From positions 1 through 6,849 of the forward strand of contig DAIEQT010000468.1 of the NCBI GenBank assembly GCA_027347545.1: 6,849 nt of DNA. Direction: 5' to 3'. The position numbers and the translations under genes were made by a program. Shown piece by piece: positions 1 to 6,822 of the stretch (within the stretch, counting starts at the first letter, position 1; each line of letters begins with the position of its first letter). A model generated the notes under the pieces. The model made no database searches. It saw only the letters and a program-made list of their open reading frames with translations, and had not been told where the DNA came from. The DNA comes from Ignavibacteria bacterium. GTDB lineage: Bacteria; Bacteroidota; Ignavibacteria; Ignavibacteriales; Melioribacteraceae.

Positions 1-25
1 TTTTCTAATGACCGCCATTAGAAAA
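1..25. repeat. Perfect 10-bp inverted repeat at left edge
   Basis: TTTTCTAATG (1-10) and CATTAGAAAA (16-25) are exact reverse complements around the 5-nt loop ACCGC. The T-rich arm comes first and the A-rich arm last, with no T run after the stem on the plus strand, so it is not a typical intrinsic terminator in that direction. It may belong to an upstream gene's 3' end, or be the end of a repeat cut by the window edge. CATTAG recurs at 28-33. Confidence 0.6.
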
Positions 26-259
26 AACATTAGCTAACTTATTTGAATACAATTGGTTAAGCTCATGAGAAATAAGAGATTTTTTTGACTTTTTATATCC
101 GCAAAACTTACATTTTCAGTATAGTATATTTTTCTTTAACAGATTGAAATGTAATACGTTGCTAAACCTTACAAATTTTCCAATGACAAATTTGGGTTAA
201 TTTTTTTATTCGTGTAAATTTTTTTAAATACGAGATGAATCCGTTGATTAGTGTGATTA

Positions 260-286
260 TTTTAATAATTTATAAAATTATTTAAA
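260..286. repeat. A/T-only palindrome
   Basis: AATAATTT (264-271) and AAATTATT (275-282) are exact reverse complements with a 3-nt loop. The pairing continues outward for three more pairs after one T-T mismatch (260-286). Overlapping it, ATTATT (256-261) pairs with AATAAT (264-269). Because only A and T are used, such symmetry arises easily by chance in this composition; any role in promoter melting or protein binding is speculative. Confidence 0.4.
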
Positions 287-415
287 GTGTTTTTCAATAA
301 TTACTGATTCATACGCTAATTGATATAGTGCAGAATAGCCATTTTAGTAGATAACCATTATTTTTAATGTGGTTAAGGTTTTGAATACATACAAATTAAA
401 AACATAAAAATGTCC

Positions 416-421
416 TTGGAG
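416..421 (+). promoter_or_regulatory. Ribosome binding site of gene 1
   Basis: TTGGAG lies 7 nt before the ATG at 429, a normal Shine-Dalgarno distance. It supports this start over the ATG at 410, which is in another frame and would read only a short unrelated peptide. The start is further supported by the signal peptide that begins immediately at residue 1. Confidence 0.6.
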
Positions 422-428
422 CAGTCAA

Positions 429-2267
429 ATGCAAAAATTATCCAGACTAACAATTCTAATTTTATTGGCTATGGTTTCTGTTTCATTTTCTCAGCAGTCG
501 GTTTTCAAAAACTTTATTACCGTTAAGGATGGGAAATTAATGGATGGTGAAAAAGAGTTTCGCTTCATCTCTTTTAACATTCCAAATCTGAATTATGTGG
601 AAGATGAATTTGATTACGGTACAAAACAACTTTACAGAATGCCGGACGCATTTGAAATTACCGATGCAATGGAAAGCATTAAGCAGCTTGGCGGAAATGT
701 AATCCGCAATTACACTTTTCCTATTCGAAACATAAAAGAAGAACCATATCCAACCTACATTGTAGAACCGGGTAAGTTTGATGAACAATCATTTAAAACT
801 ATGGACACTCTTTTGGCAATTGCCAATCAAAAGGGAATTAGAGTAATTCTACCATTTGTAAATAATTGGCAATGGATGGGTGGAAGACCACAGTACGCAG
901 ATTTCCGTGGAAAAAATCAAGATGATTTCTGGAGCGATCCGCAGCTTATTGAAGATATTAAAGCAACAATAAACTTTGTCGTCAGCAGAAAGAATACTGT
1001 TACCGGAGTTCTTTACAAAGATGATAAATGCATTATGTGTTGGGAAACCGGAAATGAACTTTATTCAACTCCGGAATGGACGGCAACTATTTGCAGGTAC
1101 ATAAAAAGTTTAGATCAGAACCACTTGATCATGGATGGCTACAATGCAATTGATGGAATTCCTATGCAAGAAGAATCATTTACCGAACCATCGGTTGATA
1201 TTGTAAGCACTCATCATTACGAAAGCGATCCGGCAAAACTTATAGAAAACATTGGCAAGCATATCCAAAAAGTAGCGGGTAGAAAACCTTACATTGTTGG
1301 CGAGTTTGGTTTTGTTGGCACTCCGGCAATTGAGAAGGCGCTCGATTTTATAATTAAGAATAATGTTTCCGGCGCAATGATCTGGAGTTTACGTTATCAT
1401 AGAAAAGAGGGCGGATTCTATTGGCACAGCGAACCGCTTGGCGGCGGAATTTACAAGGCTTATCATTGGCCCGGATTTACAAGTGGAATTGAATATGATG
1501 AGAAAAACTTGCTTAACGTAATGCAGAAAAAAGCTTTTGAGATTCAAGGATTAAAAACTCCGGAAGTTGCTAAACCTTCTTCACCAAAACTCTTACCTAT
1601 TTCAGAACCGGCTCATATTTCTTGGCAAGGTTCTGTTGGCGCTTCTGCATATGATATCGAAAGATCTGTTTCGGCAAGTGGTCCTTGGCAAATTGTAGGA
1701 TATAACATTGATGATGCTAGTGTGCAATATTTTTCTTTGTTTAACGATTCAAGCGTTGAGCTTGGCAAAAATTATTTCTATAGAGTAATTGCAAAAAATT
1801 CCGGTGGAATTTCCGAGCCATCAAATGTTGTTGGTCCGGTTAAAGCGCAAAGAAAATGTCTTATTGATGATATGATAAACTTTGGTACACTCTTTAATAA
1901 GAATGGAAATGTTTCGATTGTTACTGATAATGATAGATCATTCCGTGAGAAAACACATAGAATGCTTGGCGAGCCAAACTCTGAATTGATTTATACTGTT
2001 AACGGCAATCTAAATGCGTGTAAAGTATTTGCATTTTCTGAAGATGATGAAGCATCTCTGGATTTTTATGTCTCTGCAGATAATAAAGAATATTTAAAAG
2101 TTGAATTCGAACGCGTTTCCTTGTTTAACGGAAAAGGAGATTATGGTTATTGGGTTCCTAGTACATATTCTTATACAGCTCCGGAAATCTTAAAAGCCAA
2201 TTTTGTTAAGATTGTTTTCAAACAAAAAACACAAGTGGCGCGTGTTGAAGCATATTACGTTGATTAG
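429..2267 (+). CDS. Secreted GH5-type (endo-mannanase-like) glycoside hydrolase
   Basis: This 612-residue exported enzyme is likely to cleave a beta-linked polysaccharide, probably a beta-mannan or related glucan. Residues 1-21 form a Sec signal peptide (positive start, hydrophobic core, SFS before Q22); there is no lipobox cysteine. Residues 25-375 fit a GH5 (beta/alpha)8 barrel: R93 in NVIRNY, acid/base E210 in WETGNEL, H262 and Y264 in THHYE, nucleophile E292 in IVGEFGF, and W319 in AMIWSLR. The motif GGFYWHSEP follows at about 328-336. Residues 378-475 look like a fibronectin type III domain (YDIERS, FYRVIAKNSGG). Residues 476-612 form a predicted beta-sandwich that may bind carbohydrate. 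The protein ends there without a T9SS sorting domain, unlike the two genes downstream, so it is probably periplasmic or exported differently. It is followed by its own terminator, suggesting a separate transcription unit. The GH5 fold call is firm; the mannan specificity comes from resemblance to mannanase-annotated proteins and is not proven. Confidence 0.88.
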   Translation: MQKLSRLTILILLAMVSVSFSQQSVFKNFITVKDGKLMDGEKEFRFISFNIPNLNYVEDEFDYGTKQLYRMPDAFEITDAMESIKQLGGNVIRNYTFPIRNIKEEPYPTYIVEPGKFDEQSFKTMDTLLAIANQKGIRVILPFVNNWQWMGGRPQYADFRGKNQDDFWSDPQLIEDIKATINFVVSRKNTVTGVLYKDDKCIMCWETGNELYSTPEWTATICRYIKSLDQNHLIMDGYNAIDGIPMQEESFTEPSVDIVSTHHYESDPAKLIENIGKHIQKVAGRKPYIVGEFGFVGTPAIEKALDFIIKNNVSGAMIWSLRYHRKEGGFYWHSEPLGGGIYKAYHWPGFTSGIEYDEKNLLNVMQKKAFEIQGLKTPEVAKPSSPKLLPISEPAHISWQGSVGASAYDIERSVSASGPWQIVGYNIDDASVQYFSLFNDSSVELGKNYFYRVIAKNSGGISEPSNVVGPVKAQRKCLIDDMINFGTLFNKNGNVSIVTDNDRSFREKTHRMLGEPNSELIYTVNGNLNACKVFAFSEDDEASLDFYVSADNKEYLKVEFERVSLFNGKGDYGYWVPSTYSYTAPEILKANFVKIVFKQKTQVARVEAYYVD

Positions 2268-2301
2268 CTTCATCAGTAAGTAATAAAATATCATTTCATC
2301 A

Positions 2302-2336
2302 AACAACCTTAAACGTAGCTTTAAGGTTGTTCTTTT
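2302..2336 (+). terminator. Hairpin terminator after gene 1
   Basis: AACAACCTTAAA (2302-2313) and TTTAAGGTTGTT (2320-2331) are perfect 12-bp reverse complements around the 6-nt loop CGTAGC. The stem is followed by CTTTTC, giving a short U tract of four. It begins 34 nt after the gene 1 stop codon, the expected place for an intrinsic terminator. The downstream U run is short and interrupted, so efficiency may be moderate. It separates gene 1 from the gene 2-gene 3 unit. Confidence 0.8.
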
Positions 2337-2566
2337 CAACGTTCTCACATTTGCCGCTTATTAAAAATTTTCTGACCAAGCAATCTTTAAACCGGCATCG
2401 TTCAAGTGTATACAAAAGGCAATTATTATTTTGATAACACTTTATTAGCTTCATAAACTTGGGGAACTACGTATTATTTTAAACAGACGATTTGGGCTCA
2501 AATAACCGTTTTTACATTGCCTTATCCTTGGCATAATTTCTGGGTTAACCTGAGGTTAGTCCATTT

Positions 2567-2572
2567 AAGAGG
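2567..2572 (+). promoter_or_regulatory. Ribosome binding site deciding the gene 2 start
   Basis: AAGAGG, within a longer AAGAGGAAG, sits 4 nt before the ATG at 2577. An in-frame TTG at 2517 would lengthen the protein by 20 residues, but it would put a polar, tryptophan- and histidine-containing stretch ahead of the signal peptide. The ATG directly begins a classic signal sequence, so 2577 is the better start. Confidence 0.7.
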
Positions 2573-2576
2573 AAGC

Positions 2577-4973
2577 ATGAAAGCCAACTATGTAATAAAA
2601 TTAATAGCAATACTATTATTCTGGATTCTATCACTAATAGCAATAGATGCGCAGCCAAGAATTAATTTCAACAATCAGAATTTGTTTATGAGCGGAGCCA
2701 ATGTTGCTTGGATTAACTTCTCAAACGATTTTGGTCCAAGCAATATGCAAATTTCCAATTTCAAAAATTACTTTAAGCAGTTTAGCGAAGCGGGTGGAAA
2801 TTCAATCCGTATTTGGATGCACACTACCGGCTCTAACTCTCCTACTTTTTCTGCCGATGGAATGGTAACCGGACCCGGAACCGGAACAGTGGATGATGTG
2901 AAAGCAATTCTTGATGCCGCATGGGAATACAAAATTGGTTTGATGCTCTGCCTTTGGTCATTTGATATGCAGCGTAGTACAATTGGTACAAGCTTATTAA
3001 CTAAGACAAAAAAGATTCTAATGGATTCTGTTGCTACACGTTCTTATATCAATAACGCATTAATTCCAATGGTTCAAGCCGCCAAAGGGCATCCGGCTTT
3101 ATTAAGCTGGGAAGTTTTTAATGAGCCGGAAGGAATGAGTGTAGAGTTTGGGTGGAAAAGCATTACAACAACAGAAATCCCGATGTTCAATATTCAACGG
3201 TTTACAAATATGGTAGCCGGTGCAATTCATAGAACCGATCCCAACGCAAAAGTTACAAATGGCGCATGGTCTTTTTATGCTATGACTGATATGAATTATT
3301 TATCAAAGGTTTCTCCAAAACTATTATATGACGGACTTTCAACCGAAGAGAAGACAAACATTCAACGGAAGATAGAGGAGAAGTATGGTGTTCATCTTAC
3401 GTTCGATCAAATTAAAGAAGACTTTGTAAAAAGTTTAGCTAACTCGAACTACTACCGCGATGATAGATTAATTGCTGCCGGCGGAGACCAGAAAGGTACA
3501 TTGGATTTCTACTGTGTTCATTATTACGCCAGCAATTTTGGAACGGCTCTGTCTCCATTCCATCATCCTTACAAAGACTGGGGTCTGGATAAGCCGTTGA
3601 TTGTAGCAGAGTTTAGAGTTGAAGATTCGCACGGAATTAAATATCAAGATTTATATACTAACTTAATTCAGAATGGTTATGCCGGAGCGATGACCTGGTA
3701 TTGGGATAACCCAACCGATAACGCTAGAATGCGCGAACAGATGAGAGTTATTTATGAAAAATATCCATATGATTTGGTTGTAGCTCCAAAGAGCGGTGCA
3801 ATTTATTCATTTACAACTAATGCAATTGTTATCAATAAGGGAGAATCTGTTACGCTTGAGTGGAAAGCTTCTGTCGGCTCAACTGTAAAACTTGATGGCG
3901 AAACTGTTGAGTACAAAGGAACCAAGGTAATCACTCCAAGTTCAACCGGTACGCATACGCTAATAGCCTCCGGAGAATTGAATACAACAAAATCTGTTTT
4001 TATAGAAGTTATTCCCTCCGGGAAAATTATCTCCTTTAGCGCTTTACAAAATCCTATTGCGGCTGGTGAAAGCTCAACTCTTGTTTGGGATACTTCTCCG
4101 GGTTCAATTGTAACAATCAATGGGCAATCAGTTCCGGAAGATGGTACGTTGGAAGTTAAGCCGCTTACAAATCCATCAGTTTATACATTAGAAACTAAAG
4201 GGGAGATTTCTGAAAAATCTATTGTTGAAATTACTCTTGTGCCTGCTGGAGAAGTTAACCGTGCTATGGGAAGAACGGTTACAGCCTCCTCAGTATTGGA
4301 AAACTCTACAGCAAACACTCCCGATTTAGCTGTAGATGGAAATTATTTTACCAGCTGGACGAGCTCAAATGTAGAGCCGCAATGGATTCAAATTGACTTA
4401 GGTAAGAGTTTTAATATTTCTAAGATAGTTGTGTTTTGGGGAACCGCGTACGCAAAAACATACCGCATAGGAGTTTCTAACGATCTGCTAAATTGGACAG
4501 TTCTTAAAACATCTACCACAGGAGCCGGCGGATATGAAGAGCTAACAAATCTTGCTGCTAAAGGGAGATATTTCAAAATGTTTTGCGACAAGAAAGGAAC
4601 AAGCGCATACTTTTCGGTTAACGAAATAGAGATTTATGGAACGCCGGTTCCAACAGATATAGTTGAAGAAAAATTACCAGCAGAATTTTCACTTTCGCAG
4701 AATTATCCAAATCCGTTTAATCCGGCAACTACCATTAGCTATACAATCCCGTCAAACGTGAAAGGTGAAACGATAAACGTAACGTTAAAAGTGTATGATG
4801 TACTGGGGCGGGAAGTAGCAACTCTTGTAAATGAATACAAACCAGTTGGGACTTACAACGCAAAATTTAATGTAGAGACTTGCCGCGGCAAGTCTTTACC
4901 TAGTGGAGTTTATTTCTACAAATTAACTTCGGGTGATTTTGTCTCGACTAAAAAAATGATTTATTTAAAGTGA
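2577..4973 (+). CDS. T9SS-exported GH5 beta-glycanase (mannanase/cellulase-like) with Ig and F5/8C domains
   Basis: This 798-residue endo-glycanase is likely to act at the cell surface or outside the cell on a beta-mannan or beta-glucan. Domains in order: signal peptide 1-25 (IAIDA before Q26); GH5 barrel about 28-400; two Ig-like modules about 407-479 and 482-556 (both with KG/AGES...L-W and a late T-L-ASG/ETKG strand); F5/8 type C (discoidin-like) domain about 557-688 (AVDGN, W-IQIDLG, VNEIEIYG); T9SS type A sorting domain about 700-798. GH5 residues visible are R78 (SIRIW), N182 and acid/base E183 (VFNEPEG), H315 and Y317 (VHYY), nucleophile E345 (IVAEF) and W374 (MTWYW). A helical insert rich in E and K (about 245-290) lies between strands of the barrel. 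The sorting domain is complete, ending SGVYFYKL...KKMIYLK, but carries extra residues ETCRGKS (767-773) encoded by a GC-rich palindrome. Gene 3 follows after 10 nt. Fold and export route are well supported; the substrate is inferred. Confidence 0.92.
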   Translation: MKANYVIKLIAILLFWILSLIAIDAQPRINFNNQNLFMSGANVAWINFSNDFGPSNMQISNFKNYFKQFSEAGGNSIRIWMHTTGSNSPTFSADGMVTGPGTGTVDDVKAILDAAWEYKIGLMLCLWSFDMQRSTIGTSLLTKTKKILMDSVATRSYINNALIPMVQAAKGHPALLSWEVFNEPEGMSVEFGWKSITTTEIPMFNIQRFTNMVAGAIHRTDPNAKVTNGAWSFYAMTDMNYLSKVSPKLLYDGLSTEEKTNIQRKIEEKYGVHLTFDQIKEDFVKSLANSNYYRDDRLIAAGGDQKGTLDFYCVHYYASNFGTALSPFHHPYKDWGLDKPLIVAEFRVEDSHGIKYQDLYTNLIQNGYAGAMTWYWDNPTDNARMREQMRVIYEKYPYDLVVAPKSGAIYSFTTNAIVINKGESVTLEWKASVGSTVKLDGETVEYKGTKVITPSSTGTHTLIASGELNTTKSVFIEVIPSGKIISFSALQNPIAAGESSTLVWDTSPGSIVTINGQSVPEDGTLEVKPLTNPSVYTLETKGEISEKSIVEITLVPAGEVNRAMGRTVTASSVLENSTANTPDLAVDGNYFTSWTSSNVEPQWIQIDLGKSFNISKIVVFWGTAYAKTYRIGVSNDLLNWTVLKTSTTGAGGYEELTNLAAKGRYFKMFCDKKGTSAYFSVNEIEIYGTPVPTDIVEEKLPAEFSLSQNYPNPFNPATTISYTIPSNVKGETINVTLKVYDVLGREVATLVNEYKPVGTYNAKFNVETCRGKSLPSGVYFYKLTSGDFVSTKKMIYLK
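4872..4899. repeat. GC-rich palindrome inside the sorting-domain coding region of gene 2
   Basis: AGACTTGCCG (4876-4885) and CGGCAAGTCT (4886-4895) form a perfect 20-bp palindrome. After one G-T mismatch, pairing continues for three more pairs, giving 14-bp arms over 4872-4899. It encodes ETCRGKS, residues that interrupt the usual short link between the KFNV strand and LPSGVYFYKL. Its GC content is well above the surrounding gene. It resembles a miniature palindromic element carried in frame; coding-neutral stem-loop formation by chance is unlikely at this length. Confidence 0.75.
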
Positions 4974-4983
4974 GCCTGAAGCA

Positions 4984-6822
4984 ATGAAAAGATTTATTCT
5001 GTTTGTAATATACTTGTTCTTCGTTTCCATATCGTTTGCACAAGTAAAACAAATACGTGTTGCTTGTGTTGGCAACAGTATTACTCACGGCAGCGGTGGA
5101 ACAACTGCTTATCCTTATCAACTCGGTCTTCAACTTGGCAGTCATTACGAAGTTAAGAACTTTGGCGTCTCCGGAACAACACTGTTGAAGAAAGGGGACT
5201 ATCCTTACTGGAAAGAGGCCTCTCTACAGAACGCAAAAGATTACGATCCTCACATTGTAATTATTAAGCTTGGTACAAATGATAGTAAGCCTCAGAACTG
5301 GGTTTACAAAAATGAATTCTATCAAGATTATGTTGCATTGATAAAAGAGTTTAGAATGAATGGACGAAAGCCGCAGATTTACTTAGCCCGTCCTTGCCCT
5401 TCGTTTATTGTTTTGGCTGGAATTAACGGTACCATTATTAGAGAGCAAACTCTTCCGTTAACGGATTCTGTTAGAAAAAACACAAACACACATTTAATGG
5501 ATTTCTATACTCCGTTTGCTGATAAGAGCAATTTGTTTCCGGATGGCGTGCATCCAAGTGCTGAATGTTATAAACAGATGGGGCAGATTGCCGCCGCAAC
5601 AATTCTAAATAGTCCCTCTGGAGACTGTCGCATAATTAATGAATCAATAATTTATCAGTGTAAATCCGTTAAATCTGCGTCATCCGCGGGCTATTTATTA
5701 AAAAATATTAATTATGCGACGGCCACCTCTGGAGTAATTCGTTATTTTAATTCCAAGCAAGCTACATTCGAGAAAGGAAAATCCGTAAATCTGTTTTGGG
5801 AAACTACAACCGGCTCTCAAACGTCAATTGATGGAACTGCTGTAAAAGAAACTGATTCGCTTATTGTTTATCCAACTAAAACAACAACTTATACATTGAT
5901 TACTAAAGGAACATTCCCGGATACTGCCAAAGTAACTGTTACTTATTATCCGCCTGGCAAAGTAAAAACCTTTACTTCTAAACCAAGTATGATTGAAAAG
6001 AACAGCACAGAAACAAGTACGCTTAGCTGGACAACTTCCGAAGGTTCGAACGCAACACTTGATGGAATTTCTGTTGACGCTAACGGAAACAAAATTGTCT
6101 CTCCAAAAGTTACAACTACGTACGAACTTGCTGCCAAAGGTGATATTACCGAAACAAGTAAAGTAACAATTCAAGTTCTTGATGCTGATAAAATCAACAG
6201 ATCGTTAAGCGGCGGAATAAAAGCTTCTTCAACAGTTAGATCATACATTCCGGCAAATGTTATGGATGGAAATACCACAACATTTTGGAAGAGCGGAAGT
6301 GAAGTTTCACCTTGGATTTATATTGATCTCTTAAAGACAATGGAAATTACCAGAGTTGTTTTGAATTGGGGAAACATTTACGCGAAAAGTTATTTTTTAC
6401 AATCCATTAGTGAAAACGGCATAACGACAAAAAATATTTACAGCACTACAACCGGTGATGGCGGAATTGATGATGTAACCTCCTTAACCGGAAGTGCCCG
6501 TTATGTTAGGTTGCTATGCACAGTTCGTTCAACCGCAGATTCCGGATATGTTCTAAATGAGTTTGAAGTTTACGGAAAAGTAAATGCAACAGATGTCGAG
6601 AAACAAAACTCGATTCCATTCGAATACAAACTGGAACAAAACTATCCCAATCCGTTTAATCCGGAAACTACTATTAGGTACAAGCTCGCCTCGCCTTCGA
6701 CGAGTCGAAGCGGGGTACAAGCTGCAAGCCAAGTAAGCTTAAAAGTATATGATGTTTTAGAAAGAGAAGTTGCAACACTAGTTAATGAGTTTAAGCAAGC
6801 AGGAATTTATAATGAAAAATAA
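4984..6822 (+). CDS. SGNH/GDSL esterase (probable carbohydrate O-acetylesterase) with Ig, F5/8C and truncated T9SS sorting domain
   Basis: This 612-residue exported hydrolase probably removes acetyl groups from a polysaccharide or its fragments. Residues 1-19 are a signal peptide (SFA before Q20). The SGNH domain, about 22-210, shows block I GNSIT with nucleophile S32, block II G61 in NFGVSG, block III GTND with N99, and block V DGVHP with D187 and H190, so the catalytic set is intact. A linker with C215 and C226 follows. Two Ig-like modules span about 252-323 and 328-398, an F5/8 type C domain about 401-531, and a T9SS type A domain starts at about 545 (LEQNYPNPFNP). That last domain is abnormal: it has about 12 extra residues (ASPSTSRSGVQAA region, 569-581), reads DVLEREV instead of the usual DVLGREV, and stops at GIYNEK without the SGVYFYKL...K end. 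The start at 4984 has only a weak GAAG site, but the 10-nt gap from gene 2 suggests translational coupling in one operon. Sialate or rhamnogalacturonan acetylesterase activity is an alternative; the neighbouring GH5 genes favour acetylated mannan or xylan-like substrates, which is inference. Confidence 0.9.
   Translation: MKRFILFVIYLFFVSISFAQVKQIRVACVGNSITHGSGGTTAYPYQLGLQLGSHYEVKNFGVSGTTLLKKGDYPYWKEASLQNAKDYDPHIVIIKLGTNDSKPQNWVYKNEFYQDYVALIKEFRMNGRKPQIYLARPCPSFIVLAGINGTIIREQTLPLTDSVRKNTNTHLMDFYTPFADKSNLFPDGVHPSAECYKQMGQIAAATILNSPSGDCRIINESIIYQCKSVKSASSAGYLLKNINYATATSGVIRYFNSKQATFEKGKSVNLFWETTTGSQTSIDGTAVKETDSLIVYPTKTTTYTLITKGTFPDTAKVTVTYYPPGKVKTFTSKPSMIEKNSTETSTLSWTTSEGSNATLDGISVDANGNKIVSPKVTTTYELAAKGDITETSKVTIQVLDADKINRSLSGGIKASSTVRSYIPANVMDGNTTTFWKSGSEVSPWIYIDLLKTMEITRVVLNWGNIYAKSYFLQSISENGITTKNIYSTTTGDGGIDDVTSLTGSARYVRLLCTVRSTADSGYVLNEFEVYGKVNATDVEKQNSIPFEYKLEQNYPNPFNPETTIRYKLASPSTSRSGVQAASQVSLKVYDVLEREVATLVNEFKQAGIYNEK
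6677..6723. repeat. Palindrome framed by 10-bp direct repeats in the sorting-domain coding region of gene 3
   Basis: The sequence GGTACAAGCT occurs exactly twice, at 6677-6686 and 6714-6723, 37 bp apart. Between the copies lies CTTCGAC (6695-6701), a GA loop and GTCGAAG (6704-6710), a perfect 7-bp-arm palindrome in a GC-rich 27-bp core. The segment supplies most of the extra residues (SPSTSRSGVQ) seen in the sorting domain compared with the usual TTI-x-Y-x-(I/L)-P...V-LKVYD spacing. The direct repeats could be a target duplication or part of the element itself. Since 37 is not a multiple of three, a simple 37-bp insertion alone would not keep the frame. Confidence 0.7.

Larger units (their letters stand above)
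1..428. other. AT-rich non-coding region upstream of gene 1
   Basis: I find no open frame here that looks like a gene on either strand. The stretch is very AT-rich and holds three inverted repeats: a perfect one at 1-25, an A/T-only one at about 260-286, and a small bulged hairpin at 353-374 (AACCATTA, then TAATGTGGTT), which lies about 55 nt before the gene 1 start and could be an operator or leader hairpin. TTGACT at 85-90 and TATAGT/TATATT at 120-130 resemble promoter hexamers, but the spacing is wrong for a single sigma-70-type promoter. The promoter for gene 1 is presumably somewhere in this region; I cannot place it. Confidence 0.6.
2268..2576. other. Intergenic region between gene 1 and gene 2
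   Basis: These 309 bp contain the hairpin terminator of gene 1 near the start and the ribosome binding site of gene 2 at the end. Between them I see no convincing gene. TTGATA (2431-2436) followed after 15 nt by CATAAA (2452-2457) is the best sigma-70-like pair, about 120 nt before the gene 2 start; it is a weak match and Ignavibacterial promoters may differ. The region must presumably hold the promoter of the gene 2-gene 3 unit. Confidence 0.5.

Noticed and set aside
381..408. TTGAAT and CATAAA as a sigma-70-like promoter for gene 1
   Set aside because: The spacing is 16 nt but transcription would start at about 415, leaving almost no leader ahead of the ribosome binding site at 416-421; the -10 match is also weak.
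2356..2440. Short minus-strand frame ending NDAGLKIAWSENF and a stop
   Set aside because: The end reads like protein, but the frame is only about 26 codons between stops, with no plausible start or ribosome binding site and no recognisable family. It could be a relic, but this is not supportable.
2517..2576. Upstream TTG start for gene 2 adding 20 residues
   Set aside because: The ATG at 2577 has AAGAGG 4 nt before it and directly begins a signal peptide; the extension would bury that signal behind a polar stretch.
3803..4120. 105-codon minus-strand frame, and similar ones at 537-788, 4388-4591, 4948-5145, 5824-6174 and 5946-6137
   Set aside because: All lie opposite strongly supported plus-strand coding sequence with clear domain structure and show no recognisable motifs of their own.
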